Assembly: GCA_001314905.1 (NCBI GenBank) | Contig: LJZT01000009.1 | Location: 1-64,000 of the forward strand | Length of the DNA stretch: 64,000 bases | Source of the DNA: Phormidium sp. OSCR | Lineage (GTDB): Bacteria; Cyanobacteriota; Cyanobacteriia; Cyanobacteriales; Geitlerinemataceae | Direction of reading: 5' to 3' | Shown here: one piece after another, positions 15,693 through 23,891 of the stretch | Numbering within the stretch: position 1 is the stretch's first letter | How the letters are laid out: the number at the start of each line of letters is the position of its first letter | Notes under the pieces: model-generated | What the model was told of the DNA's origin: nothing | Seen by the model: the letters and a program-made list of their open reading frames with translations, nothing else | Database searches by the model: none | Translations under genes and position numbers: made by a program

Positions 15693-16178
15693 TTAGTTGT
15701 TGACCAATCCGCGAAGAATGGCATCAACAGCACCAAAGTTTTCTAACAAGAAAAATGCCAAGAATGCACTTCCCATGCCACCGATGAAAAATCCAGCCGT
15801 GAACTGACTCCAGCCCTCGGAACTTTGCAGGGAATCTTGGCTGTTGGATTGTTTGCCTTGGAAGCTGACTAATCCATAGGCCGCTAAACAGGCTGTTGCA
15901 ATGAGCAACAGGGTTCCGCCACAAATTAAGCCGTTGAGGTTGGCGAACTCAGTCCCCCGTTGGGTTCCCAGTTTCACCCAGGGACCACCGATGAAGTAGC
16001 CGTGAGCCATGCCGATCTCAAGTCCGCGCAGCAGGGGGGACAAGCCGGGACGGTAGGCGGGTAGGTTGCCGATAAAGGTGCGGGTAAAGGCAGAGTCGCT
16101 AATGGGGGTGGACAGATGACCCATCTGAGGGTCGCCCTGATAAGGCTTCACCATCTGATTGCTGGTGGAAGTCGTCAT
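15693..16178 (-). CDS. psaL: Photosystem I reaction centre subunit XI (PsaL)
   Basis: This 161-residue thylakoid protein is required for trimer or tetramer formation of photosystem I. Characteristic segments are PYQGDPQMGHLSTPISDS near the N terminus, FIGNLPAYRPGLSPLLRGLEIGMAHGY split around the first helix region, and the C-terminal helix GFFIGGMGSAFLAFFLLENF. An AGGAG ribosome-binding site lies about 8 bases before the ATG. The gene order is psaL then psaI. The promoter lies within the 180 bases shared with the divergent SGNH hydrolase gene. RpaB is a known regulator of psaL-type promoters, but I could not identify a convincing binding site. Confidence 0.96.
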   Translation of the reverse strand: MTTSTSNQMVKPYQGDPQMGHLSTPISDSAFTRTFIGNLPAYRPGLSPLLRGLEIGMAHGYFIGGPWVKLGTQRGTEFANLNGLICGGTLLLIATACLAAYGLVSFQGKQSNSQDSLQSSEGWSQFTAGFFIGGMGSAFLAFFLLENFGAVDAILRGLVNN

Positions 16179-16400
16179 GGAAATTTCTCCTATTCTCTAA
16201 AATTCTTGATGAAGAACTTTAAGGTAACATTCTAGGGAAGTGTGGGCGTTTTCGTCCCGAAAGCGTTAAATAACTTTAGAAAAGTTCATTAAAATCGGCA
16301 GGCTAGACGGACTCCTGGCCCGGTAGCTTGGGAAAAGTCTCCTGATCCGATCGCTCAATCGGTGCAGAAACTCAAGGTGTTCTACAGTCTTAAGTCGATC

Positions 16401-17306
16401 ATGAATCCCCTCTCGCTGGCTTTAATTTTGGGGACGTTGCCCCTGTTTGCTCAAGTGATGCCTCCCTCGCTCCCCCGTCTTCTGAGTGAGGAGGAGGTGA
16501 TCTCGGAGATTGAAACTCAGGGAAGCTCGCCATCTCCGAGGGAGTTGGCGATCGCCCGCCGAGTCCCCAATACGACGGGCCAACTGTATCAGCAACGGTT
16601 GGCGGCCCTTGATGCGGGCCAACTCTATACTCGCTTACCGCGCCATAGTTTCCAAGAGGTCTGGGAAACGGCTCGGCAAACTCCCACCTATGAGCAATGG
16701 ACGGCTTTGTTTCGGGAAGAGGCCCGGGCGATGGCGGCGGGACAGGCTCAGAATCGGCTCTGTGTGACGATTGGCGACTCGTTGACGCAATGGCTCCCGC
16801 CGGGGATCTTTGTGGGCGATCGCCTTTGGCTCAATCAGGGGATTAGTGGCGACAATACGGCTCGGATTCGCCAACGGATTGGGGTGTTGGAGGGGACTCG
16901 CCCGGATACGATTTTTGTGATGGCGGGGGTGAATGATTTGATTGCGGGCCGCTCGGTTCAGGAAGTTCTGTTTAATTATCAGGATATTATCTATCAACTG
17001 CGATCGCGCCATCCCCAGGCTGATGTGGTGGTTCAGTCGATTTTGCCAACTAATCATCCGGCGGTGAGTAACCAAGATATCCGGGCAGTGAATCGAGAAT
17101 TAGCTGAGATTGCCCGTCAGCAGGGTGCGATATTTCTGGATCTCTATCCCCATTTTAGTGATGAGTCGGGTCGCATGATCTCAGAGTTGAGTACGGATGG
17201 GATTCACTTGAGCGATCGCGGCTATGATCTCTGGCAAACGTTTTTAGAGGGAATGGAAGTGCAATTGTTCCGCGATCGCTTGGCGGTGGGTGGCCAGCAG
17301 TTGTGA
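16401..17306 (+). CDS. Secreted SGNH/GDSL-type hydrolase
   Basis: The preferred ATG at 16401 gives about 301 residues and places a signal-like hydrophobic N terminus first (MNPLSLALILGTLPLFAQ). A GTG 39 bases upstream is possible. The SGNH blocks are complete: TIGDSLTQW with the nucleophilic Ser, Gly in NQGISGDNT, GVND with the Asn, and the Asp/His pair in STDGIHLSDRG. These enzymes act as esterases or acylhydrolases, often on acetylated sugars or lipids in the envelope. It is convergent with another SGNH-like gene only 18 bases away and divergent from psaL. The substrate is unknown. Confidence 0.85.
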   Translation: MNPLSLALILGTLPLFAQVMPPSLPRLLSEEEVISEIETQGSSPSPRELAIARRVPNTTGQLYQQRLAALDAGQLYTRLPRHSFQEVWETARQTPTYEQWTALFREEARAMAAGQAQNRLCVTIGDSLTQWLPPGIFVGDRLWLNQGISGDNTARIRQRIGVLEGTRPDTIFVMAGVNDLIAGRSVQEVLFNYQDIIYQLRSRHPQADVVVQSILPTNHPAVSNQDIRAVNRELAEIARQQGAIFLDLYPHFSDESGRMISELSTDGIHLSDRGYDLWQTFLEGMEVQLFRDRLAVGGQQL

Positions 17307-17324
17307 GTCGTCCGGGATAGTTCC

Positions 17325-18350
17325 CTAGAGGGTGCGATCGAGGCGATCGCTAACCTGCAAGAGTTTGATCAAAACCAAGGCTGTCAGGGCATTGGCATGA
17401 AGGCCATCGGTGGAAAAGTCTCGCTTGAGATAGCCGTCGTCGTCTGTGATGTAGGGATTGAGGTCCAAAACGCGAATCTGAGGATGTTGGGCGAACAAGT
17501 GGGCCAGGTTGCGGTTGAGGCGGCGAACTTTGGCGTTGTCTACTCGTTCCATATGGGGATGGGCCAGTTCACTCGATCGCGATCGCGGTAAAACGGAAAC
17601 GAGGATAATGGGAACTTGGGGATATTTGCGGCTTAAGGCATTCAGGACCGCCAGGGCATCTGCTTGAATTTCGGACACTGAGGCCTGTTTGAGGAGTTCT
17701 GGGGTTGCGGCCCCAAAGAGGATAATTTGCTCTGGCCGCAGGTTCTCATCTAAGGTTTGCACCTGTTGCAGCGTATCCTGTAGATGGGCGGCGGGGATGC
17801 CGAGGTTGAGATCTCCTGGGTTGAGCAATTCATCTGGAATCCCCAGGGCGATGGAACTTCCTAGAATCAACCGTTGGATTGGGGACTCTTGTTCGAGAAC
17901 CTGACGATATTGGCTCTGTTTCAGGGTTAGATAGTCGGCTTTGCTGGGATAGCGTAAGGGGTTGGCGGCGATGGTTTCTCGTCGTTGCCAGTCCTCGGTA
18001 CTGAGATAGTCCCGAAGCTGCTGAGATTTGCTGAGATACCACTGTCGGCCATCCCAACGGCGATCGCCGAGTTGGCTTAATAACCTCTGTTCGCCCCGCG
18101 ACAGGTTGATGACGGTTGTGGGAGAGGATAGGGGTGAACGAGTGGTCTGAGGTGGCTGTTGGGCAATCTGGCGGAGGGGCCGGTAATCCGCTTGAGAGGG
18201 TCGATTTAACAAGAGGGTAGATCCTTGCCCCAGTAGCAGCAGCAAGCCACTACTGGCGATGGCTAGGTAGAAGCACATCCGGGGGGAGATCCCGTCTTTC
18301 TCAAGCTGGGCCAGGAGCAGTGAGAGTTGGGTCCAAAGGGGCGATCGCAA
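17325..18350 (-). CDS. Membrane-anchored SGNH-like protein with altered first block
   Basis: A 341-residue protein starting at TTG, with AAAGG about 10 bases upstream. One N-terminal membrane helix (about residues 25-44) leads to an exported SGNH-like domain. The C-terminal block DFSTDGLHAN supplies a plausible catalytic Asp and His. The first block reads LILGSSIALG instead of GDS, and the expected GxND block reads FGAATPE, so the oxyanion-hole Asn appears to be missing. The protein may be a diverged DHHW/AlgX-like or inactive SGNH relative. It sits 13 bases downstream of a DUF1499 gene, which suggests an operon. Confidence 0.7.
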   Translation of the reverse strand: MRSPLWTQLSLLLAQLEKDGISPRMCFYLAIASSGLLLLLGQGSTLLLNRPSQADYRPLRQIAQQPPQTTRSPLSSPTTVINLSRGEQRLLSQLGDRRWDGRQWYLSKSQQLRDYLSTEDWQRRETIAANPLRYPSKADYLTLKQSQYRQVLEQESPIQRLILGSSIALGIPDELLNPGDLNLGIPAAHLQDTLQQVQTLDENLRPEQIILFGAATPELLKQASVSEIQADALAVLNALSRKYPQVPIILVSVLPRSRSSELAHPHMERVDNAKVRRLNRNLAHLFAQHPQIRVLDLNPYITDDDGYLKRDFSTDGLHANALTALVLIKLLQVSDRLDRTL

Positions 18351-18363
18351 GGGAAGATGACCT

Positions 18364-18903
18364 TTAGCTCAATTCTGGGGCAAATTTGGCGCGAATCGAC
18401 TCAATGCGTTGACGGTTTACCCCTAAATCGGACTCTCCGAGTCGTGAGGCTGAGCGAACCTGAATGACGTTTTCGTCGGTGTCGGCCCAAAATTCAACGT
18501 CATCGACGAAACCCATGATGTTTGAGGTAAATTCGGCATAGAGATAGTCGGGTTCGGCGGTGATAATCTCGGCGTTGTCTTGATTGTCTAAAATCTCTTG
18601 CAGGCGTTGGATGGCTTGGCTGGGACTCTCGGAGATGGGGAAGGGATCGGTTTGGTGTTGGGGGTCTGAACTTTGGCTAGAGACGCAGTTGGGTGAACTC
18701 GGACAAGGGGCCAGTTTTCCGGATTTCACGCCGAGGTTATCGGGCCGGGAACCGGAAAAGTGCAAAAGACTGGCTAGGTGTAATCTTTGGCTGGGTAAGG
18801 TCGGCAGGGGTGCGGCTTCAGCGATGAGTCCGGGGGTAAGTCCTAGGAACAAAATAAGACTGAGAACTCCAGATAGGGCGGTTTTCAGGGTGCGCTTGAG
18901 CAT
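18364..18903 (-). CDS. Exported DUF1499 family protein
   Basis: The protein has 179 residues with an N-terminal signal peptide (ALSGVLSLILFLGLTPG, AEAAP cleavage-like site). The DUF1499 core includes the CPSSPNCVSSQ cysteine pair, YLYAEFTSNIMGFVDDVEF and VRSASRLGESDLGVNRQR. Members are found in cyanobacteria, the thylakoid lumen of plants, and many proteobacteria; no biochemical function is established. It is followed closely by the membrane SGNH-like gene. Confidence 0.88.
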   Translation of the reverse strand: MLKRTLKTALSGVLSLILFLGLTPGLIAEAAPLPTLPSQRLHLASLLHFSGSRPDNLGVKSGKLAPCPSSPNCVSSQSSDPQHQTDPFPISESPSQAIQRLQEILDNQDNAEIITAEPDYLYAEFTSNIMGFVDDVEFWADTDENVIQVRSASRLGESDLGVNRQRIESIRAKFAPELS

Positions 18904-19040
18904 AATTTTGGGGGAAGAAATGGGGATACAGGTAAAATTTGCAAGCCAAAAAACAGTTTTTTTAATGTTAGCTTTGCAGGGATTTTTGTTTTTTTAATTA
19001 GGTGTTAATTGGTTAATTCTGAGGGGTGAATGACTCAGGA

Positions 19041-19427
19041 TCAACCTTTGATTAAACTGACTAAATCCTCAATCTGCTTGATGTTCTGATCGCCGGCGAG
19101 ATAGCCAATGCCACGATGGAGATGTAGCAGAAATTGCTGAGACAGGGTTTCGGGGTCGGTAGGGAGGTTATCCTGATGACAGCGTTGTTTGAGGGCGATC
19201 GCATAGGCATCGCCGTCATCCCCGGCAAAGACCCGCCAGCTCATCTCCACGTTACTATCGGTGACGAGTTTAACCGGGGAGGGGGGACTCGGTTCGGCCA
19301 GGGAGCGGCAGACGGCCCAACGACAGAGAACGTTCCAGCGATCAATGCGGGTTTGACGTTTGAGTTTGGTCAATTGGTCTTTGGCGGTTTGGGAGAGTCG
19401 CACCCGTTCAATGGGAGGTTCGATCAT
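19041..19427 (-). CDS. DndE-like protein (DUF1832), no other dnd genes nearby
   Basis: A 128-residue protein with features recalled for DndE: an N-terminal RLSQTAKDQLTKLKRQT helix, WNVLCRWAVCRSLAEP, a central DSNVEMSW segment and a C-terminal HLHRGIGYL. DndE takes part in DNA phosphorothioation together with DndB, C and D, and a DNA-binding (nicked DNA) role has been proposed. None of those partners is in the window. The gene follows a small membrane protein gene by 9 bases. It may be a standalone member of the family with another role. The assignment is from memory of family motifs, so treat it as provisional. Confidence 0.6.
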   Translation of the reverse strand: MIEPPIERVRLSQTAKDQLTKLKRQTRIDRWNVLCRWAVCRSLAEPSPPSPVKLVTDSNVEMSWRVFAGDDGDAYAIALKQRCHQDNLPTDPETLSQQFLLHLHRGIGYLAGDQNIKQIEDLVSLIKG

Positions 19428-19436
19428 GGGTCAGAC

Positions 19437-19784
19437 TTAGTTTTCGGGGCTGTCGCCAGGGGCGAAAAAGAGGCGATAGCCAATGTAGCCCACTACGGCG
19501 ATGACGGCTACACTGATGCCGAGGGTGACGAGACGCATGACGGTCTGAAGCACCGATAGGCTGAGAACCACGGCACCGATTCCCACGGCCACTTGGCCGA
19601 TGGTGGGGAGGGTTTGAAACCAGGTTTTAGCTTGGTTGTAGAGGGAGGAGATGGTGGTTTGAGTCTGTTCGGGGAGGGAGGTGGTGTCAAAGTTATCTTG
19701 GGATTGTGTGCGATCGCCGAGTTTGCGATCGATATCTTGTTCCAATTCTTGGAGTTTACGTTGCCAGTCGGATTGAGAAGCCAT
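19437..19784 (-). CDS. Small membrane protein upstream of dndE-like gene
   Basis: The 115-residue product has a charged N-terminal half (SDWQRKLQELEQDIDRKL) and a C-terminal half with two adjacent hydrophobic segments (about residues 62-80 and 84-107). I do not recognise a named domain. The gene is 9 bases upstream of the dndE-like gene on the same strand, so they are likely cotranscribed. Confidence 0.65.
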   Translation of the reverse strand: MASQSDWQRKLQELEQDIDRKLGDRTQSQDNFDTTSLPEQTQTTISSLYNQAKTWFQTLPTIGQVAVGIGAVVLSLSVLQTVMRLVTLGISVAVIAVVGYIGYRLFFAPGDSPEN

Positions 19785-20069
19785 AGGACGGTTACGTCAG
19801 GAGAGTGATCTCGCGGTTCGATGATGATACTGGCATTGTAGCGAATTGCTGTGACGGCTTCCAAGGGTGATGGAGGTGAAAAGCCCGAACCTCAGACCTT
19901 TGGGGAGGCGAATGACCGTGTTGGGAACTGTCATAGGGATGAGGGGGGTTTGGGGAGTTGACGGTCACAATAGTAGGGTAATGGTTCAACCCAAATCATC
20001 GCTTCAGTCAGGATATCAGTCAGGATTCAGTCAATGTCGAGATGGACCGATGGAGAGATTTGGGACTTT

Positions 20070-20504
20070 ATGAGGCTAACGGCGATGAAAGGCAATTCAC
20101 TAACATCACTAATGGCGATCGCCCTGGGACTGGTTATCGCCACTCCGAGTTTAGCCCAAACAGTTGTTCCCGACGAGGTGTTAGATCTAACTCCGGGTTT
20201 TGAGGAGATGGTCTTGGACGGAAACTCGGGGGGAAGCAGCAACAGTCAGGACTGTGGCTATACGGCGACGGTTCCCAACCACACACTCACGTTAACGGAA
20301 GATTTTAGCTATCTCCGTTTGGATGTGTTGGCCGAGGCCCATCCAACTCTGTTGGTGATTGGTCCTGATAGGGGCGATCGCTTCTGTGCTCGTAGTTTGC
20401 CCCAGCAATCGGGCTATTGGCAAGCGGGGACTTATGAGATTTATGTCGGCGATCTCAATGGTGACTCTGCGCCCTACCAGCTCTCGATTTCCGAAAACCC
20501 CTAG
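20070..20504 (+). CDS. Secreted protein of unknown function
   Basis: From the ATG at 20070 the product has 144 residues, with a signal peptide ending at a PSLA-Q cleavage-like site. Upstream in-frame starts from 20034 would place charged residues before the signal, so the later start is preferred; GGAGAG lies about 12 bases before it. The mature part has two cysteines in conserved-looking positions ([22 protein letters not shown]) and ends in a beta-rich [12 protein letters not shown] segment. It resembles pre-peptidase C-terminal-like beta domains that report on lipid-free exported proteins, but this is a weak impression. It precedes petN by 50 bases. Confidence 0.7.
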   Translation: MRLTAMKGNSLTSLMAIALGLVIATPSLAQTVVPDEVLDLTPGFEEMVLDGNSGGSSNSQDCGYTATVPNHTLTLTEDFSYLRLDVLAEAHPTLLVIGPDRGDRFCARSLPQQSGYWQAGTYEIYVGDLNGDSAPYQLSISENP

Positions 20505-20554
20505 TTTGCTCTATGATAGAGCCTAGCAATCTGGTTGTCTGTCATTCAAAAACT

Positions 20555-20644
20555 ATGGATATTTTAAGTGCTGGCTGGGCGGGACTTCTCGCGACGTTCA
20601 CCTTTTCGATCGCTCTGGTGGTCTGGGGTCGTCGCGGCTTCTAG
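20555..20644 (+). CDS. petN: Cytochrome b6f complex subunit VIII (PetN)
   Basis: A 29-residue frame, [17 protein letters not shown] followed by [12 protein letters not shown], matching PetN, a single-helix subunit needed for stability of the cytochrome b6f complex in the thylakoid. Length and the terminal VVWGR-GF motif are diagnostic. The gene is followed within 30 bases by a rho-independent terminator. Confidence 0.95.
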   Translation: MDILSAGWAGLLATFTFSIALVVWGRRGF

Positions 20645-20672
20645 TCTCCGCTGAGGCTTTGTTTGCTGATGG

Positions 20673-20713
20673 AACCCGGTGAGGCTTCTCCCTGAGAACT
20701 CGCCGGGTTTTTT
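20673..20713 (+). terminator. Rho-independent terminator of petN
   Basis: The arms AACCCGGTGAG and CTCGCCGGGTT pair over 11 bp with one G-T wobble, and a run of six T follows. It is placed directly downstream of petN. Confidence 0.9.
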
Positions 20714-21118
20714 GTTTGAACTCTCGGGTGTTGACCATGTCAACAACCGAGTTCGGTCTGGTTTCAGCGTCATCCTGAGCCTGAGGTGAACTGGCAACTG
20801 TTGTTACGGGAAAGTCAGGTCTATAACAATTTGATTCAGTCGCTTCGCGTGGTGGTGATTAAGCCGGTGTGATGGCTCGGTTCCTAGTTCCATCCTTGCT
20901 TCTGTGTGACTGGAGGGAACTGAGCCGATCTCCCTCCTTTGGGGGAGTGCTGATGCTAGAATTTATCGTTAGAATGACCCTAGGCGGTCAACTTTTAAGC
21001 TTTTTAATCTAAACCGCAACAGATTACCACAACATATAAAATTTGTCAACTGTTAGCCGTTTTTTGTAGTTCTCAAAGCCAAAGCGACTGCTAACCTGAC
21101 GTTTAGGGAGATTCTCGT
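20714..21118. other. petN-tal intergenic region with a possible decayed small ORF
   Basis: This stretch of about 400 bases carries no complete gene. An open, coding-like frame runs from about 20735 to the TGA at 20870-20872 and would read QPSSVWFQRHPEPEVNW and LLLRESQVYNNLIQSL, but it has no ATG. The nearby ATG at 20737 is in a different frame and stops after 13 codons. Only a GTG at 20786 could start the frame, giving 28 codons. It may be a frameshifted small gene or chance. The last 150 bases should hold the tal promoter; I could not define it. Confidence 0.35.
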
Positions 21119-22282
21119 ATGAGTAACGAAAACCTGCAAAAACTTGCTGACTACGGTCAAAGCATCTGGATGGACAATCTCAACCGGTCTGCGATCGCAT
21201 CGGGTGAGCTAAAATCTCAGATTGACAGTTTGAATTTACGGGGAATTACCTCGAATCCCAGCATCTTTGAAAAAGCCATTATCGGTAACCAAGTCTATGA
21301 TAGCGATATCCGGGCTGGGGTTGAGGCGGAGAAATCCCCAGAGCAGATTTATGAATCCTTGATTTTTGAAGATATCCGCAACGCCTGTGATATTTTCCGC
21401 CCCATTTATGATGAAACCGATGGGAAAGACGGCTATATCAGCATTGAGGTGTCGCCTCATTTGGCCCGGAATATGAAAGACACCCTGGCAGAAGCACGGC
21501 GGTTTAATAACGCCGTCGATCGCCCCAATGTGATGATTAAGATTCCCGGAACCTTAGAGGGGTTTGCGGCTATTGAACAGGCGATCGCCGATGGTATCAA
21601 TGTCAATGTCACCCTCCTGTTTGCGGTAGAAGACTACAAACAAGCGGCCTGGGCCTATATTCGTGGCTTGGAAACTCGGCTTCAAAATGGACAGCCGGTG
21701 GATAATATCGCCTCGGTGGCCAGTTTCTTCCTCAGCCGCATTGATAGTAAAATCGATGATGTCTTGGCTGAGCGCCTCGAAGCTGGGGCAGATGCGGAGT
21801 TGGTTAATTCTATTAAAGGGAAGGTGGCGATCGCCAATGCTAAGATTGCCTATCAAGCCTACGAAGACATTTTCAGCAGCGATCGCTGGCAAGCGTTAGC
21901 GGAACACGGCGCAAGTCCTCAGCGACTCCTCTGGGCCAGTACCAGTACCAAGAACCCCGACTACAGCGATGTCATGTACGTCGAGGAACTGGTGGCGGAC
22001 AACACCGTCAACACCATTCCCCCCAGTACCCTAGAGGCCTTCGCCGACCACGGTCAACCACAGCCGGATACGGTTCATCGGGATGTCAAAGCCGCCTATC
22101 AGGTGATTGAACAGCTCAACCACCCCGATATCCAGATTAACCTGGACTCGGTGATGGCAGAGTTGATTGAGGAAGGGATTGACAAATTTATTAAACCCTA
22201 TGAATCCTTGATGAGTTCCATCGAAGAGAAAACCAAAGCTGTGGCCGAGACAGCCGAGACAGCGGAACAAGTCGCAAGTTAA
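21119..22282 (+). CDS. tal: Transaldolase
   Basis: Transaldolase moves a dihydroxyacetone unit between sugar phosphates in the non-oxidative pentose phosphate pathway. The 387-residue protein belongs to the longer bacterial form. SNPSIFEKAI, the Schiff-base Lys in VMIKIPGT, NVNVTLLF and LLWASTSTKNP are the family blocks. Cyanobacterial tal is often next to zwf-opcA; those genes are not here, though gnd lies about 6 kb away. The gene is convergent with glgA. Confidence 0.96.
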   Translation: MSNENLQKLADYGQSIWMDNLNRSAIASGELKSQIDSLNLRGITSNPSIFEKAIIGNQVYDSDIRAGVEAEKSPEQIYESLIFEDIRNACDIFRPIYDETDGKDGYISIEVSPHLARNMKDTLAEARRFNNAVDRPNVMIKIPGTLEGFAAIEQAIADGINVNVTLLFAVEDYKQAAWAYIRGLETRLQNGQPVDNIASVASFFLSRIDSKIDDVLAERLEAGADAELVNSIKGKVAIANAKIAYQAYEDIFSSDRWQALAEHGASPQRLLWASTSTKNPDYSDVMYVEELVADNTVNTIPPSTLEAFADHGQPQPDTVHRDVKAAYQVIEQLNHPDIQINLDSVMAELIEEGIDKFIKPYESLMSSIEEKTKAVAETAETAEQVAS

Positions 22283-22291
22283 CCAATTGTA

Positions 22292-22313
22292 GGGGCGAAA
22301 AATTTTTCGCCCC
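22292..22313. terminator. Perfect palindrome between convergent tal and glgA
   Basis: A perfect 22-bp palindrome, GGGGCG followed by five A and five T and then CGCCCC, lies in the 52 bases between tal and glgA. It is symmetrical, so it could act as a compact terminator in both directions. The alternative is a protein-binding palindrome. Confidence 0.6.
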
Positions 22314-22334
22314 CACGTCCGTGGTTTCAATTTG

Positions 22335-23774
22335 TTATTGAACCGTCGTAAACTCCTCAGCTTGTTCAAACAATTTCGGCAGTTCCTCATCGGTTCGATG
22401 GGGCATTCCGTAGAGATCCCGATAGAGATTATCATAGGCCACCGCCGACTTGCGCCAACTGAAGTCTTGACGCATGGCCCGTTGTTGTAACTTGCGCCAG
22501 TCGTTCTTATAGCGGAACGACTCCCAAGCGCGAGCGAGACAGGTATATAAATCTAGGGCCTCATAGCGGTCAAAACAGAAGCCAGTTCCCACCTCTTTCA
22601 TGGGATCATGGTGGGAGACCGTATCCACTAACCCCCCCGTGCGACGAACAATGGGGAGACAGCCATACCGCATGGCTAACATTTGGCTAATCCCACAGGG
22701 TTCAAAGCGACTCGGCATCATGAAAGCATCGGTTCCGGCGTAGATGCGGCGAGCCAGTTGGTCATTATAGAGGAGATAGCTGGCCATGCGTCCAGGGTAG
22801 CGGGTGCTGAGTTGCCACATCTGGGTTTCGTAGTAGCGATCGCCGGTTCCCAAAAGAACAAACTGACAATCACTATAGGCCATAAAGCGATCCAGGATTT
22901 GCAGCAGTAAATCAATCCCCTTCTGTTCGACTAACCGCGTCACCATGCCAATCATGAAGGTCTCAGCATTGACTTGTAACCCCAATTCTTCCTGGAGAGC
23001 AATTTTATTGGCGGCGCGTTTTTCAACCGTGTCAGCGGTATAATTTTGCTTCAGGGCTGTGTCTGTTTCTGGGTCATAACTCTCTGTATCAATCCCATTG
23101 AGAATACCGCTGAGTTTGCCGCTAATAAATGAGAGCAACCCTTCAATTTTCTCCCCATATTCAGCGGTTTTAATCTGTTCAGCGTAGGTGGGAGACACCG
23201 TATTCACCTTGTTGGCGAATTGGACAGCGGCGGCCATAGTGTTATGGCCCTGCATATACCAAGGACACCAGGTGATGCGATCGAGGTACCACCGCCAGGG
23301 GCCTTGATAGGCCAAGTTATGAATCGTGAACACCGTGGTAATGTCAGGAGACTGATTCATCCAAACCGGAATCATGCCGGTGTGCCAATCATGACAATGG
23401 ATGATATCAGGTTTCCAGTAATTCCAGGCAAATTCCGCCGCCCCATTGGCAAAGAGGGTAAAGCGCCAATCCTCATCATCACCATGATAGACGCGACGGG
23501 GCATAAAGGACGGATGGCCAAACAGATAGAGGGGGACATCCGTCTTAGGAAGTTTGCTCTCATAGACGGCGAAGTCTTGGAACATCGCATGGCCCCACCA
23601 AACAGGGTCTTTCGGAATCTCGATTTTGTCGGGAAGGAAGCCGTAATAGGGCATAAACACCCGCACATCATGGCCCAGTTTCCGTAGGTACCGGGGGAGT
23701 GCGCCAACTACATCGCCCATTCCACCCACTTTAGCCAGTGGTGCGGCTTCTGCCCCCACAAAGAGAATTCGCAT
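22335..23774 (-). CDS. glgA: Glycogen synthase (GT5, ADP-glucose)
   Basis: A 479-residue GT5 enzyme that elongates glycogen from ADP-glucose. The N-terminal [13 protein letters not shown] motif binds the nucleotide sugar. [36 protein letters not shown] and the C-terminal RFEPCGISQ with the catalytic-site Glu are all present. Cyanobacteria often carry two glgA genes; this one is close to the GlgA1 type in general appearance, but I cannot settle which. It follows the large signalling cluster on the same strand after 117 bases and is convergent with tal. Confidence 0.95.
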   Translation of the reverse strand: MRILFVGAEAAPLAKVGGMGDVVGALPRYLRKLGHDVRVFMPYYGFLPDKIEIPKDPVWWGHAMFQDFAVYESKLPKTDVPLYLFGHPSFMPRRVYHGDDEDWRFTLFANGAAEFAWNYWKPDIIHCHDWHTGMIPVWMNQSPDITTVFTIHNLAYQGPWRWYLDRITWCPWYMQGHNTMAAAVQFANKVNTVSPTYAEQIKTAEYGEKIEGLLSFISGKLSGILNGIDTESYDPETDTALKQNYTADTVEKRAANKIALQEELGLQVNAETFMIGMVTRLVEQKGIDLLLQILDRFMAYSDCQFVLLGTGDRYYETQMWQLSTRYPGRMASYLLYNDQLARRIYAGTDAFMMPSRFEPCGISQMLAMRYGCLPIVRRTGGLVDTVSHHDPMKEVGTGFCFDRYEALDLYTCLARAWESFRYKNDWRKLQQRAMRQDFSWRKSAVAYDNLYRDLYGMPHRTDEELPKLFEQAEEFTTVQ

Positions 23775-23891
23775 GATCTACCTCGGTTGCACGTCTGGAT
23801 GTCTCAAATCTGATTGCCACAGTAGCAGATTTTTCCCCTCCCACAACATCTTGAGACGAAGTTGATAGCCATGAAAGGGGAAATACTCAGG

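Noticed and set aside
16179-16360. Possible RpaB (HLR1) binding site upstream of psaL
   Set aside because: Only one imperfect half-site (GTTACCTT) was found, without a correctly spaced second half.
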